The position numbers were made by a program, and so were the translations under genes. The notes beneath the pieces were generated by a model, which was not told the DNA's origin, made no database searches, and saw only the letters and a program-made list of their open reading frames with translations. Below are positions 34,331 through 42,838 of a DNA stretch of 64,000 nucleotides, in pieces. The stretch is from Natrarchaeobaculum aegyptiacum. GTDB taxonomy: Archaea > Halobacteriota > Halobacteria > Halobacteriales > Natrialbaceae. The DNA lies in NCBI RefSeq assembly GCF_002156705.1, contig NZ_CP019893.1, positions 496,001-560,000 of the forward strand. The letters run 5' to 3'. The first letter of the stretch is position 1; every line of letters starts with the position of its first letter.

Positions 34331-35008
34331 TCAGAAACCGGAACCGGAGTCGGCGTCGAACGGACGGCGTCGCTGCTCGAGGACGACCGACTCGCCGGCG
34401 GTCGCACTGTCGCCGGGGGTGACCGTGACGGCACCGCGGTCGACCGATTCCGGGAAGCACACGTCGACCCGGCTGCCGAATGCGATGTGACCGATTCGAT
34501 CGCCACGCTCGAGTTCGTCGCCGGGTTCGACGTACGGGAAGATCCGACGCGCGAACGCACCTGCGATGAGCGTGACACGGGCGTCTTCGGGCCCGTCGTC
34601 GCCGTCACCGTCGTCGTTCCCGCCGAAGGCGTCGGTCTCGAGGTGAAGGTGAACCCGTTCGTTACGATCCGAGTCCTTCGAGAACGCGGGCCGGTGTGCA
34701 CCGGGGACGTGTTCGACGTCGCGCACGCGAGCGTCGAAGGGAGCCCGGACGACGTGGACGTGCCAGACGTTCATGAACACCCCGAGTCGAACCTGTTCGC
34801 CCTCCGTTCGGAGCACGGAGACGGTTCCGTCGGCGGGCGAGACGACGCCGGTCGGCGGCGGCGTGCGCTCCGGGTCGCGAAAGAACGCGAGCGCGCCCAG
34901 CCCGAGCAGGGCCGAGACGACGCCGACGGCGACGCTGTAGATGAACGCGAACGGCGCCGCGAGCAGTGGGAGGAGCGCGTACTTCCAGGTGCCGGGCGCG
35001 AACTTCAT
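34331..35008 (-). CDS. asd: archaetidylserine decarboxylase (PSD family)
   Basis: This 225-residue pyruvoyl enzyme converts archaetidylserine to archaetidylethanolamine. It has N-terminal membrane segments (YALLPLLAAPFAFIYSVAVG), the RDPERTPPPTGVVSPADGTV motif, NVWHVHVVRAPFDARV and the self-cleavage region IGHIAFGSRVDVCFP, where the Gly-Ser would give the pyruvoyl serine. The ATG at 35008 gives MKFAPGTWKYALLPL; a longer frame to 35116 adds basic sequence. It contains a Gly/Asp-rich insertion (NDDGDGDDGPED) before the cleavage site. Confidence 0.93.
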   Translation of the reverse strand: MKFAPGTWKYALLPLLAAPFAFIYSVAVGVVSALLGLGALAFFRDPERTPPPTGVVSPADGTVSVLRTEGEQVRLGVFMNVWHVHVVRAPFDARVRDVEHVPGAHRPAFSKDSDRNERVHLHLETDAFGGNDDGDGDDGPEDARVTLIAGAFARRIFPYVEPGDELERGDRIGHIAFGSRVDVCFPESVDRGAVTVTPGDSATAGESVVLEQRRRPFDADSGSGF

Positions 35009-35175
35009 GGCTCGAGTGAGGGGGGCCGCACGCTTTGCCGTTTCGGAACGTCGCGAAACTGACACGCGAGGAGCTCTCTCGAGTCCAGAGACGACCCGGG
35101 TTCGTATTTTCCCCACTCGCCTGTGTGATTACAATAGTGAATATATTTACTTTAGGACACTCATGGTTGTCGCTA

Positions 35176-35886
35176 ATGCGAATTACAACGGGCGTGCCGG
35201 GATTCGATGCGCTGGTCGACGGCGGAATCCTGAAAGACCGCCTCTACGTCATCAGCGGCCCACCCGGGAGCGGGAAGACGACCTTCTGTAGCCAGTTCGT
35301 CACGCAGGGGGCGATCGACGGCGAGACGACGCTCTTTCTGACCCTTCACGAGTCCGAAGACGAAATCGTCTCTGACATGGGCAACTACGAGTTCGGCTTC
35401 GACAGGGCCGTCGAATCGGGCCACGTCAAGGTGCTGAACGTCTTCGACAGCGAGGCCCAGCGACTCCTCTCTTCGTCCTCGCGGAGCAGCGGCGAGTTCC
35501 TCTCGAACGTCGACAACCTCGCGAACCAGCTCGTCGCGTTCGTCGAATCACGCGGGGTCGACCGCCTCGTCATCGACTCGACGATGCTACTCGAGTACTA
35601 CTTCTCCGACGACCTGAACGCGCTCGTGAAGTTCCTCACGAAGCTCAAACGTGCCAACGCCACCGTTCTCCTGATCTCGGAGATGACCGATCCCACGTCG
35701 TACACGGACGGTCACTACCTCGCCCACGGCGTGATCTTCATGCACAACTACCTCGAGTCGGGTGGGATGACCCGCGGCGTCCAGATCATCAAGATGCGTG
35801 GGACCCAGATCGACTGTGACATCCGGCCGGTCGAGTTCACCGAGACGGGGCTCCGGGTCGATCCGGACGACAAGGTCCAGGTCTGA
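35176..35886 (+). CDS. RecA-superfamily (KaiC/RadA-like) ATPase
   Basis: This 236-residue single RecA-fold protein starts MRITTGVPGFDALVDGGI and has Walker A GPPGSGKTT and a Walker B-like strand (VDRLVIDSTMLLEYYF). Such haloarchaeal proteins are annotated as Htr-like or RAD55-family ATPases and are often encoded near chemotaxis genes, as here. A TATATTTAC box centred about 30 bases before the ATG supports this start. It is followed two bases later by the next gene and forms an operon with it. Confidence 0.88.
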   Translation: MRITTGVPGFDALVDGGILKDRLYVISGPPGSGKTTFCSQFVTQGAIDGETTLFLTLHESEDEIVSDMGNYEFGFDRAVESGHVKVLNVFDSEAQRLLSSSSRSSGEFLSNVDNLANQLVAFVESRGVDRLVIDSTMLLEYYFSDDLNALVKFLTKLKRANATVLLISEMTDPTSYTDGHYLAHGVIFMHNYLESGGMTRGVQIIKMRGTQIDCDIRPVEFTETGLRVDPDDKVQV

Positions 35887-35887
35887 G

Positions 35888-36622
35888 ATGTACGAAGCTA
35901 CCTTCGGCACCGACTGGGAGCGCATCGACGACCGCGACGAGGTCGTCTTCCGGGCCTACGCCATCGGCGTGGCGACGCGACTGGGCGAACCCCAGCCCGA
36001 CGAACTCGAGGCGCTGCTCACACAGGTCGAGTCGGCATACGACCGCAGTTTCGTTCTGCTCGCGTTCCGCAAGGGCCGCGACGAGGCCGCAGCCGCCGAT
36101 ACCGACGACGACGAGACGATCTGGGAACAACTCGTCGAGGCCAAAAGCGGCATCGACCCGCTCGAGTGGGAGGAGATGACCGAGGCCGAGTGGAACGAAC
36201 CCGATCCACTCCAGGACACAACGATTCCCGACGCACTCGACCGGTTCGACGTCGACTTCCTCCCGGCGGACAGCACCGCTGCCGTTCGCCGACCGTCGTT
36301 TCTCGAGCGCGAGAGCGGAGCATCCCCGTTCGGCGACAGCGAACGGTCTGTCTTCGGCCGACCGGTCGATGACCTCGCCGACGGGACGTCGACCTCGAAC
36401 GACACGGCGTCCGGTCACGACGTCGCTGATCCGGACGCTGCCGACGCCCGCAACGGTGTAGACGGGGCGTCACCGCCAGACTCCGACGGAGCGACCGGCT
36501 CGAGTTCGGGTGCACGACCGGACGCGAGCGATGGGTCCGACCCGGGGGCGACGAACGGGTCGAACGCCGACGCTCGCTCGCGAAACGGCGGGCGTGATAG
36601 CGAGGGCTCGAGCGACAGCTGA
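35888..36622 (+). CDS. unknown acidic protein co-transcribed with the RecA-like ATPase
   Basis: The 244-residue protein has an ordered N-terminal ~75 residues (MYEATFGTDWERIDDRDEVV, then FRAYAIGVATRLGEP) resembling a small helical domain, and an acidic middle with an SFLERESGASPFGDSERS segment. The last 85 residues are low-complexity Asp/Gly/Ser/Asn and look disordered. It begins 2 bases after the ATPase stop, so the pair is an operon and the proteins may interact. Function is unknown. Confidence 0.75.
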   Translation: MYEATFGTDWERIDDRDEVVFRAYAIGVATRLGEPQPDELEALLTQVESAYDRSFVLLAFRKGRDEAAAADTDDDETIWEQLVEAKSGIDPLEWEEMTEAEWNEPDPLQDTTIPDALDRFDVDFLPADSTAAVRRPSFLERESGASPFGDSERSVFGRPVDDLADGTSTSNDTASGHDVADPDAADARNGVDGASPPDSDGATGSSSGARPDASDGSDPGATNGSNADARSRNGGRDSEGSSDS

Positions 36623-36701
36623 CGGGATCAGACGGTGCGCAATGTCGGAGAGTGGCTTTCTGTACTACTGATCACCGCATGACTCCGCTTGAGGGATCTG
36701 C

Positions 36702-36741
36702 GTACCGATCGCTGACGAGAAGTACCGATCACTGACGAGAG
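36702..36741. repeat. two tandem 20-bp repeats in the cheA downstream region
   Basis: GTACCGATCGCTGACGAGAA at 36702-36721 is followed directly by a copy with two changes at 36722-36741. The repeat lies in the 220-base gap between the convergent 35888 gene and cheA. Role unknown. Confidence 0.6.
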
Positions 36742-36842
36742 ATCCTGTTCGATTCCAGAAGCCACCGTCGAACGTTCGAACAGGCGATTCTGCGATTCAG
36801 GCGAACTGCTGAGTCTGCGATACCAGTCGCGAACGCCCGGCC

Positions 36843-38885
36843 CTAGAGCGTGTCGACGTCGAGGATCATCACGACCTCACCCTCGCCGAGGACGGAGGCT
36901 CCGCTGATCCCCGGCGCGCCACTGAGGACGCCCTCGAACGGCTTGATGACGACCTCTTCCTGACCGACGACGTCCGTACACCGGAGACAGACCTGCCTGA
37001 CGTCGTCTTTGATCCGGACGACCATGTCGTCTGCTGCGGGCTCGGTGTCTGGCACGTCGAGACGGTCGGCCAGCGAGAGCATCGGGTAGACCTTGCCGTC
37101 GTGGGTGACCGTCTGGCGGCCCTCGACCCGCTCGACGGTGACGTCCTCGAGCTCGGAGATTTCGTCGATGTTCTTGATCGGGACGCCGTACTTCTCGTCG
37201 CCGGCGGTGACGAACAGGACGCGAACGATGGCGACGCTCACCGGGAGCATCAGGGTGACGCTCGTGCCCGCGTTGGGTTCGCTCTCGACGTTGATCGAGC
37301 CGTCGACGCCGCGGACGACCTGGTTGACGACGTCCATCCCGACGCCGCGGCCGCTGACCTCCGTCACTTCCTCGGTCGTCGAGAATCCGGGGTGGAAGAT
37401 CAGGTCGTACACCTCCGAATCGTCGAGGACGCGCCCTTCCTCCTCGGTGATGACGCCCTGATCGATCGCCTTCTGGCGGATCTCGTCGACGTCGAGGCCG
37501 CGACCGTCGTCCTGGACGGTCACGGACACGCGGTCGCGTTCGCGTTCGCCGATGAGCCTGATCGTCCCCTCGCGGGGCTTGCCCTTCTCCTCGCGTTCTT
37601 CCGGGGGCTCGATGCCGTGGTCGACCGCGTTCCGGATCAGGTGCATCAGGGGATCGCCCAGTTCGTTCAGGATCGAGCGATCCATCTCGATGTCGACGCC
37701 CTCCATCCGGAAGTCGATCTCCTTACCCTGCTTGCGCGAGATGTCCCTGACGACCCGCGGAAAGTTTCCGACGATCTTCTTCAGGGGCACCAGTCGGATC
37801 TCCAGCACCGTATCCTGCAGGCTGGCCGTGATCTTGCCGTGTTCCTCGAGTTCGTCTTCGGCCTCGACGAGGTCGTTTTCCTCGATGATCTTCCGGAGTT
37901 TGATCCGGCTGGTGACCATCTCCTCGACCTGATTGTACAGCTGGTCGACTTGCTCGACGTCGACGCGGATCGACTCGACCTCCTGGCTCGCCCGGGTCAT
38001 CGCGGAGTCGGAACCGCCGCCGTCGTCGCTGGTTGCGTCCTCGTCGCTCCCGTCGTCCTCGTCTTCGGCTGCTGCGGCCACGACGTCGTCGGTGACGAGG
38101 CTGGCGCTCGCGTCTTCCAGGTACCGGTTTTCCCGGAAGAAACCGGCGACGTCGTCGGCGGTTGCCCCCTCGTCGGTGACGACGTAGACGTCGAACGCCC
38201 CGTCGAACTCGCCGGCCTCGATCGCCTCGTTATCCGGGTCCGTTCGAAGCAAATCGTACTCGTCGGTCGTCGAATCGAGGACGAACATCGCGTCGACGTG
38301 CTCCGAGCCGGAGGCTTCGAACACGAGCGTGGCCTGGACGACCTCGCGGTCTCCGAGTTCCGCGTCCACGTCGTCGGCGTCGACCTCGAGCGTCTCTGTG
38401 GCGTCCTCGAGGAGTTCTGCGGGCGCAATGTCGGGGCCAGCGGACTCGGTTTCGGCCGCTGGGCTCCCGTCTGCGTCGCCAGCATCGCCGTCGGCTGCAT
38501 CCTCGCCGGCCTCGATCGACGACCGGATCTCTTCGATCGTCGCGCTCGGGTCGGTCTCGGTTTCACCGTCGTCGGAAATTTCTCTCACCATCTGGTCGAG
38601 CAGGTCGACGCCGCTAAAGATGAGGTCCATCCGCTCGCCGGTCACCGAGAGTTCCCCGTCGCGGATGCAATCGAGGAGGTCCTCGACGGCGTGGGCCATG
38701 TTGCTCGCGTCCGTGTAACCCATGACACCGAAGTTCCCCTTCAGGTTGTGGGCGACCCGAAACACCGTCTCGATCGCCTCGGAGTTTTCGGGATCGTCGG
38801 CGTCCTCGAGTTCCAGTAGCGCGTTGTTTAGGCTCTGGATGTCCTCCTGACTCTCCTGGACGAAGGTGCTGGTCGGATCGCTCAT
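36843..38885 (-). CDS. cheA: chemotaxis histidine kinase CheA
   Basis: The 680-residue kinase couples transducers to CheY and CheB phosphorylation. It has the P1 phosphotransfer domain with H46 (VAHNLKGNFG), an acidic P2-like linker region, dimerisation P3 (residues ~330-390), the ATPase P4 (LIRNAVDHGIEPPEER; VQDDGRGLD; GRGVGMDVV) and a C-terminal CheW-like P5 domain. Its ATG overlaps the cheB stop (ATGA). An upstream in-frame GTG at 38894 is less likely. No cheR is in the window. Confidence 0.96.
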   Translation of the reverse strand: MSDPTSTFVQESQEDIQSLNNALLELEDADDPENSEAIETVFRVAHNLKGNFGVMGYTDASNMAHAVEDLLDCIRDGELSVTGERMDLIFSGVDLLDQMVREISDDGETETDPSATIEEIRSSIEAGEDAADGDAGDADGSPAAETESAGPDIAPAELLEDATETLEVDADDVDAELGDREVVQATLVFEASGSEHVDAMFVLDSTTDEYDLLRTDPDNEAIEAGEFDGAFDVYVVTDEGATADDVAGFFRENRYLEDASASLVTDDVVAAAAEDEDDGSDEDATSDDGGGSDSAMTRASQEVESIRVDVEQVDQLYNQVEEMVTSRIKLRKIIEENDLVEAEDELEEHGKITASLQDTVLEIRLVPLKKIVGNFPRVVRDISRKQGKEIDFRMEGVDIEMDRSILNELGDPLMHLIRNAVDHGIEPPEEREEKGKPREGTIRLIGERERDRVSVTVQDDGRGLDVDEIRQKAIDQGVITEEEGRVLDDSEVYDLIFHPGFSTTEEVTEVSGRGVGMDVVNQVVRGVDGSINVESEPNAGTSVTLMLPVSVAIVRVLFVTAGDEKYGVPIKNIDEISELEDVTVERVEGRQTVTHDGKVYPMLSLADRLDVPDTEPAADDMVVRIKDDVRQVCLRCTDVVGQEEVVIKPFEGVLSGAPGISGASVLGEGEVVMILDVDTL

Positions 38886-39943
38886 CCGGACCACCCCCGG
38901 AACGCGTTCGTGATCCCTTCGGCGAGTCGGTCTTTGGGCAAGACCATGTCGAGGTCGACCTGTTCGGCGGCGACCTTCGGCATCCCGTAGACGCGCGAGG
39001 TCGCTTCGTCCTGCGCGATGGCCTTCCCACCGGCTGCTTTGATCGCCGCGAGGCCGTCGGCCCCGTCGGCCCCCATGCCGGTCATGACGACGCCGAGGAG
39101 GTTACCGTCGACGCGTTCGGCCGCTGTCTCCATCGTGACGTCGATCGCGGGTTTCACGTTGTGTCGCTTCGGGCCGTCGTCGTGGTCGACGACGACCGAA
39201 CCGTTCCGGAAACCGGTAACCGCGAGGTGGGTGCCGCCTTTCGCGAGCACGGCCTCACCGGGACCGATCCGTTCACGGCCCGACGATTCTCGAAGTTCGT
39301 AATCTGTACGGTCGTTGAGACGCGATGCAAATCGTCCCGTGTAATGGTCTGCCATGTGTTGTACCACCAGAATTCGCAACCCCGCTCGTTTGGGGAGCTC
39401 CGCCAGGACTCGTTCGACGACCCGCGGGCCGCCGGTCGAAGCGCCGATGATCACCGTCGGATCGTTCGGGAACTCGTCGTCGACGTCGATCGTCGGCGTC
39501 TGGGCGGTGCGAGTGCGTCGCCCCGTCGGTTCGGATTCCTCTCTCGAGACGTCCGCCCCGGCGACCGCGCAAACGCGCTCGACGATTTCGTCCTGTTGAC
39601 TCCAGATGTCGACGGAGTTGTCTCCGGAGGGCTTGGCGATGAAGTCGACGGCCCCCTTCTCGAGGGCCTCGAAGGTCGCGTCGGCGTTCCGGGTCGTGTG
39701 GGAGCTGATGACGAGCATCGGCGTTGGATTCTCTGCCATCACCTCCTCGATGACCTCGTGACCGGTCTTGCGAGGCATCTGGATGTCGATCGTCGCGACG
39801 TCCGGTTCGAGCCGGTCGATCGCCTCGACTGCCTCGACACCGTCTTTCGCTCGGCCGACGACCTCGATACCCCCGTCTTCGAGGATCCTGCCGAGCGTTT
39901 CGCGCATGACCGCCGAGTCGTCCGCGATGACTGCTCGAACCAT
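38882..39943 (-). CDS. cheB: protein-glutamate methylesterase CheB
   Basis: The 353-residue protein has a receiver domain with phospho-acceptor D53 (TIDIQMPRKTG) and a methylesterase domain with the catalytic serine region IGASTGGPRVVERVL, histidine VQHMADHYTGRF and MTGMGADGADG. It removes methyl groups from transducers for adaptation. It is coupled to cheA. Its own ATG overlaps the stop of a 39-codon upstream ORF (TGATG), which starts at the predicted transcription start. Confidence 0.96.
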   Translation of the reverse strand: MVRAVIADDSAVMRETLGRILEDGGIEVVGRAKDGVEAVEAIDRLEPDVATIDIQMPRKTGHEVIEEVMAENPTPMLVISSHTTRNADATFEALEKGAVDFIAKPSGDNSVDIWSQQDEIVERVCAVAGADVSREESEPTGRRTRTAQTPTIDVDDEFPNDPTVIIGASTGGPRVVERVLAELPKRAGLRILVVQHMADHYTGRFASRLNDRTDYELRESSGRERIGPGEAVLAKGGTHLAVTGFRNGSVVVDHDDGPKRHNVKPAIDVTMETAAERVDGNLLGVVMTGMGADGADGLAAIKAAGGKAIAQDEATSRVYGMPKVAAEQVDLDMVLPKDRLAEGITNAFRGWSG

Positions 39944-40062
39944 CAGGACGCAGCTTCGTTTCGCGGGTTCCTCGTCGGCCGACGCACACCGACCCCTGCC
40001 CTCGAGCCGTCGACGTCCGCCGTCCGGCGGACGGTGCCGACGACCGATTCGCTGACTGCCAT
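39943..40062 (-). CDS. candidate 39-codon leaderless upstream ORF of the cheB-cheA operon
   Basis: The frame MAVSESVVGTVRRTADVDGS... starts about 28 bases after a TATA-like box (40086-40093) and so would be the first thing read on a leaderless transcript. It ends with TGA sharing its A with the cheB ATG (TGATG), the signature of reinitiation coupling. The encoded peptide is basic and unlike any protein I know, so it may be a regulatory leader, not a functional protein. Confidence 0.5.
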   Translation of the reverse strand: MAVSESVVGTVRRTADVDGSRAGVGVRRPTRNPRNEAAS

Positions 40063-40085
40063 GGCGATGGATTGTGATGATCCCT

Positions 40086-40093
40086 GCATAAAG
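40086..40093 (-). promoter_or_regulatory. TATA-like box of the cheB-cheA operon
   Basis: CTTTATGC on the minus strand, centred about 28 bases upstream of the ATG at 40062 and about 147 bases upstream of the cheB ATG. The spacing favours transcription starting at the small upstream ORF. Confidence 0.45.
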
Positions 40094-40245
40094 AATGCGG
40101 CCAACACCGTGGCACTCGAGGTCCGGTTGCCCGAGGTACCCTCAGTACGACGGCCCCCTCGTCGCGCAGGCGCGTTCACGTCACGTTCCGAGAGGGTCTG
40201 TTGGCCGTGTGAGTTATGTAGGCAGAATCGAAACGATCCACGCAG

Positions 40246-41043
40246 ATGGCGGGATCTGCACGGCTCTGTGTGACGAATCAAAAGGGAGGCGTCGGGAAGA
40301 CGACCGTGGCGATCAACCTCGCCGGAGGCCTGAACGAACGCGGTCACGACGTGCTCTTCGTCGACCTTGACCCACAGGGTAACGCGACGGAAGGGCTCGG
40401 CCTGCTCGAGGCCTACGACGCGGAACCGCCGACGCTTCTCGACGCGCTCGTAGAGCCGTCGGCCGTCTCCCCGTCGGAACTCGTCTACGACCACCCCGAG
40501 ATGGACGTCGTCCCGAGTAACATCGACATGAACGCCGCCGAGTCAGCGCTGGGCGGCGAATCGGACGGCGAGACCAGACTCGAGCCGCTGCTCGAGAGCC
40601 TGGAGGAAGACGGTGACTACGACGTCGTCGTGGTCGACTGTCCGCCCTACCTCGGGCTCGTCACCGACAACGCGTTGCTCGCGACCGAGAACGTGGTCGT
40701 TCCGGCGCTGGCCGAACCGACGAGCAAGCGCTCGCTCGAACTCCTGTTCGACTACGTCGGCGCACTCGAGATGGATCACGACGTGCAGATCGAACCCCGC
40801 GTCCTCGTCGCCAACCGCGTCGAGAACACCAAGGAAGCTGATCACATGATCGACTGGTTCGAAGAGGCTCTGCCTGACGTCCCGCTGTATCGCATTCGAA
40901 AGCGCGTCGCGCTCCAGCGGGCGTTCGCCGACGGCCGGTCGATCTTCGGCGTCGAGGAGGAGACCGACATGCAGTCGGTCTTCCTCGAGATAGCCGCGAC
41001 GATCGAAGAGACGGTCTTCGAGGCCACGGAGGTGCCAGCGTGA
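40246..41043 (+). CDS. ParA/MinD-family ATPase in the chemotaxis cluster
   Basis: The 265-residue protein has the full deviant Walker A motif KGGVGKTT, FVDLDPQGNATEGLG (ParA-type) and VVVDCPPYLGLVTDNAL. ParA-like ATPases form dynamic gradients that position cargo. Its last codons overlap the GTG start of the following CheW-domain gene (GTGA), so the pair is translationally coupled. By analogy with bacterial ParC/ParP, it may place chemosensory arrays in the cell. A TTATG box 30 bases upstream of the ATG supports a leaderless start. Confidence 0.9.
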   Translation: MAGSARLCVTNQKGGVGKTTVAINLAGGLNERGHDVLFVDLDPQGNATEGLGLLEAYDAEPPTLLDALVEPSAVSPSELVYDHPEMDVVPSNIDMNAAESALGGESDGETRLEPLLESLEEDGDYDVVVVDCPPYLGLVTDNALLATENVVVPALAEPTSKRSLELLFDYVGALEMDHDVQIEPRVLVANRVENTKEADHMIDWFEEALPDVPLYRIRKRVALQRAFADGRSIFGVEEETDMQSVFLEIAATIEETVFEATEVPA

Positions 41044-42182
41044 CCGACGATCGCGCACGCCGAATCCGGAACCTGCGAAAGCGGACGGGCGGTCGCGGTG
41101 ACGACGACGCAGCCTCCGGGGACGACGACGGAACGGACGGACCTGACGCTGGCGACGAGGAAACGGCCGAGTCGCCGGGCGACGAGCCCGTGAAGACCGA
41201 CGGAAACGGCGAGGACGTGGCTGGCGACGAGTCAGATGACGGTGGCGACGGGACCGACGACGAGTCGTCGAGACCTGAGGACACCGACGATTCGTCGACG
41301 TCCGTTCCCGAAGACGACGTCGAACTCGAGTACTCGAGCGACGCTGCGGCGGACGCCGACTCCGGCGGAGACTCGGACGGTTCAGTCGCGACTGAGCACG
41401 ACGTGGACCACGCCGACGGGGCCGAGGGGAGCGAGGCGTCGGCAGGCACCGGGTCAGCCGGGACGACAGTCGCCGCGGCAGCCGAGACGGCGGCAGTGGC
41501 GAGTCCGGGTGCCAGTACGTCCGTCGGCGACGGACTGAAACCGATGGTCGAGACGGCCGACGCTTCCGACTCGCCGTTCGGTGGCGCGATCGCCAGCGAG
41601 GACGTCCTTTCTGACTTCGTCGACGACGTCGGCACCGGCGAAACGGACGCCATCGGTGGCGGGGCCAGCGGCCAAAGCGCGTCCGTCTTCGACCGCGACG
41701 ACAGCCTCGTCGCCACGACCCACGAGGACGACACGATCCAGATGCTCGAGTTCTACCTGAACGACGATCGCTACGCGATCGAAATCGAGCGGATCAGCGC
41801 CATCGTCGAGATGAAGCGGATCACGCGGTTCCCACGTGGACCCGAGGCGATCGACGGCGTCACTGACCTTCGCGGTGAGATCACCGCCGTCCTCGATCCG
41901 ACGGCGATGCTCGACGTCGACCGCAGCGAACTCTCCGACGATCACTACATCGTCGTCCTGGAGCGCGACGACGACAAGCAGAAACTCGGCATTCGCGTCA
42001 CCGACGTCCTGCAGGCAGTCACCTACCGGGAGTCACAGATCGACGAGACGGCCAGCGTAATGGACGCCGCCGGCGATCACGCCCACGAGTTCGTAAACGG
42101 CATCGTCAAGAAAACGACCGACGGGCGGACCGAACTCGTCACGTGGCTCGACGTCGACTCGATCATCGAGAACACGGAATAG
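41040..42182 (+). CDS. CheW-domain protein with long acidic N-terminal region
   Basis: The 380-residue protein starts at a GTG overlapping the ParA stop. A short basic head (RARRIRNLRKRTGG) is followed by about 200 residues of Asp/Gly/Ser/Ala-rich, probably disordered sequence. A complete CheW/SH3-like domain runs from about residue 230 (IQMLEFYLNDDRYAIEIERI, then ITRFPRGPEAIDGVTDLRGE). It differs from the plain CheW at 42211. The tail-plus-CheW layout and coupling to ParA suggest an adaptor that ties arrays to the ParA system, in the manner of ParP; this is inference. Confidence 0.88.
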   Translation: MTDDRARRIRNLRKRTGGRGDDDAASGDDDGTDGPDAGDEETAESPGDEPVKTDGNGEDVAGDESDDGGDGTDDESSRPEDTDDSSTSVPEDDVELEYSSDAAADADSGGDSDGSVATEHDVDHADGAEGSEASAGTGSAGTTVAAAAETAAVASPGASTSVGDGLKPMVETADASDSPFGGAIASEDVLSDFVDDVGTGETDAIGGGASGQSASVFDRDDSLVATTHEDDTIQMLEFYLNDDRYAIEIERISAIVEMKRITRFPRGPEAIDGVTDLRGEITAVLDPTAMLDVDRSELSDDHYIVVLERDDDKQKLGIRVTDVLQAVTYRESQIDETASVMDAAGDHAHEFVNGIVKKTTDGRTELVTWLDVDSIIENTE

Positions 42183-42210
42183 GTCCCCGACCAGACACAT
42201 ATCCCACGCC

Positions 42211-42651
42211 ATGGCAACTACGAACCCGAACCAGACCGCGACAGCCAGCACGCACGTTCTCGAGTTCGATCTCGGGGACAACCGCTACTGCGTCGACATC
42301 GGCTACATCGCAGAGATCGTCAACACCGACGAACTGACGCCGATCCCGAACACACCACCGCACATCGAGGGCGTGATGGACCTCCGCGGAGAGACGACGA
42401 AGATCGTCAACCTCCGCAAGATCTTCGACGATCAGACCGACCGGGAGGAACTCGGTGACCGCATCGTCGTCTTCAAACGCCGGCGCGACTCGAGCGAGCG
42501 GATCGGCTGGCTCGCCGACGAGGTCCACCAGGTCCGCGAACTGCAGACCGACCTCGTCGACACGTCCGTCGAGGGGTCCCAGATCGCAGGGATCGTGCGC
42601 CGGGACGACCGGTTCGTCCTCTGGATCGATCCGACAGCGGTCCGCGTCTAG
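42211..42651 (+). CDS. cheW: chemotaxis adaptor CheW
   Basis: This 146-residue single-domain CheW (HVLEFDLGDNRYCVDIGYIA; ITPIP-like TPIPNTPPHIEGVMDLRGET; IDPTAVRV end) links transducers to CheA. It follows the longer CheW-domain gene by 28 bases and is likely in the same operon. Confidence 0.95.
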   Translation: MATTNPNQTATASTHVLEFDLGDNRYCVDIGYIAEIVNTDELTPIPNTPPHIEGVMDLRGETTKIVNLRKIFDDQTDREELGDRIVVFKRRRDSSERIGWLADEVHQVRELQTDLVDTSVEGSQIAGIVRRDDRFVLWIDPTAVRV

Positions 42652-42838
42652 AACGGTTCAGTAGTGTGAGACACTGGCGTGGGTTCGTCCACCCGCGTGG
42701 CGAGCACTGATTTTGGATTGACCGAGACGTGCCGAGGTAGGGTCGCTAGGTGGTTCCCGTTCGGAACCGTGATGAACGTGCGATAGTGTTCGGTCTGGGC
42801 CAGCAGATATTTACAAAAACCCCCGCATTAATTGCTCA

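Noticed and set aside
37101-38819. 572-codon plus-strand frame opposite cheA
   Set aside because: Antisense shadow of a conserved CheA gene with no recognisable motif.
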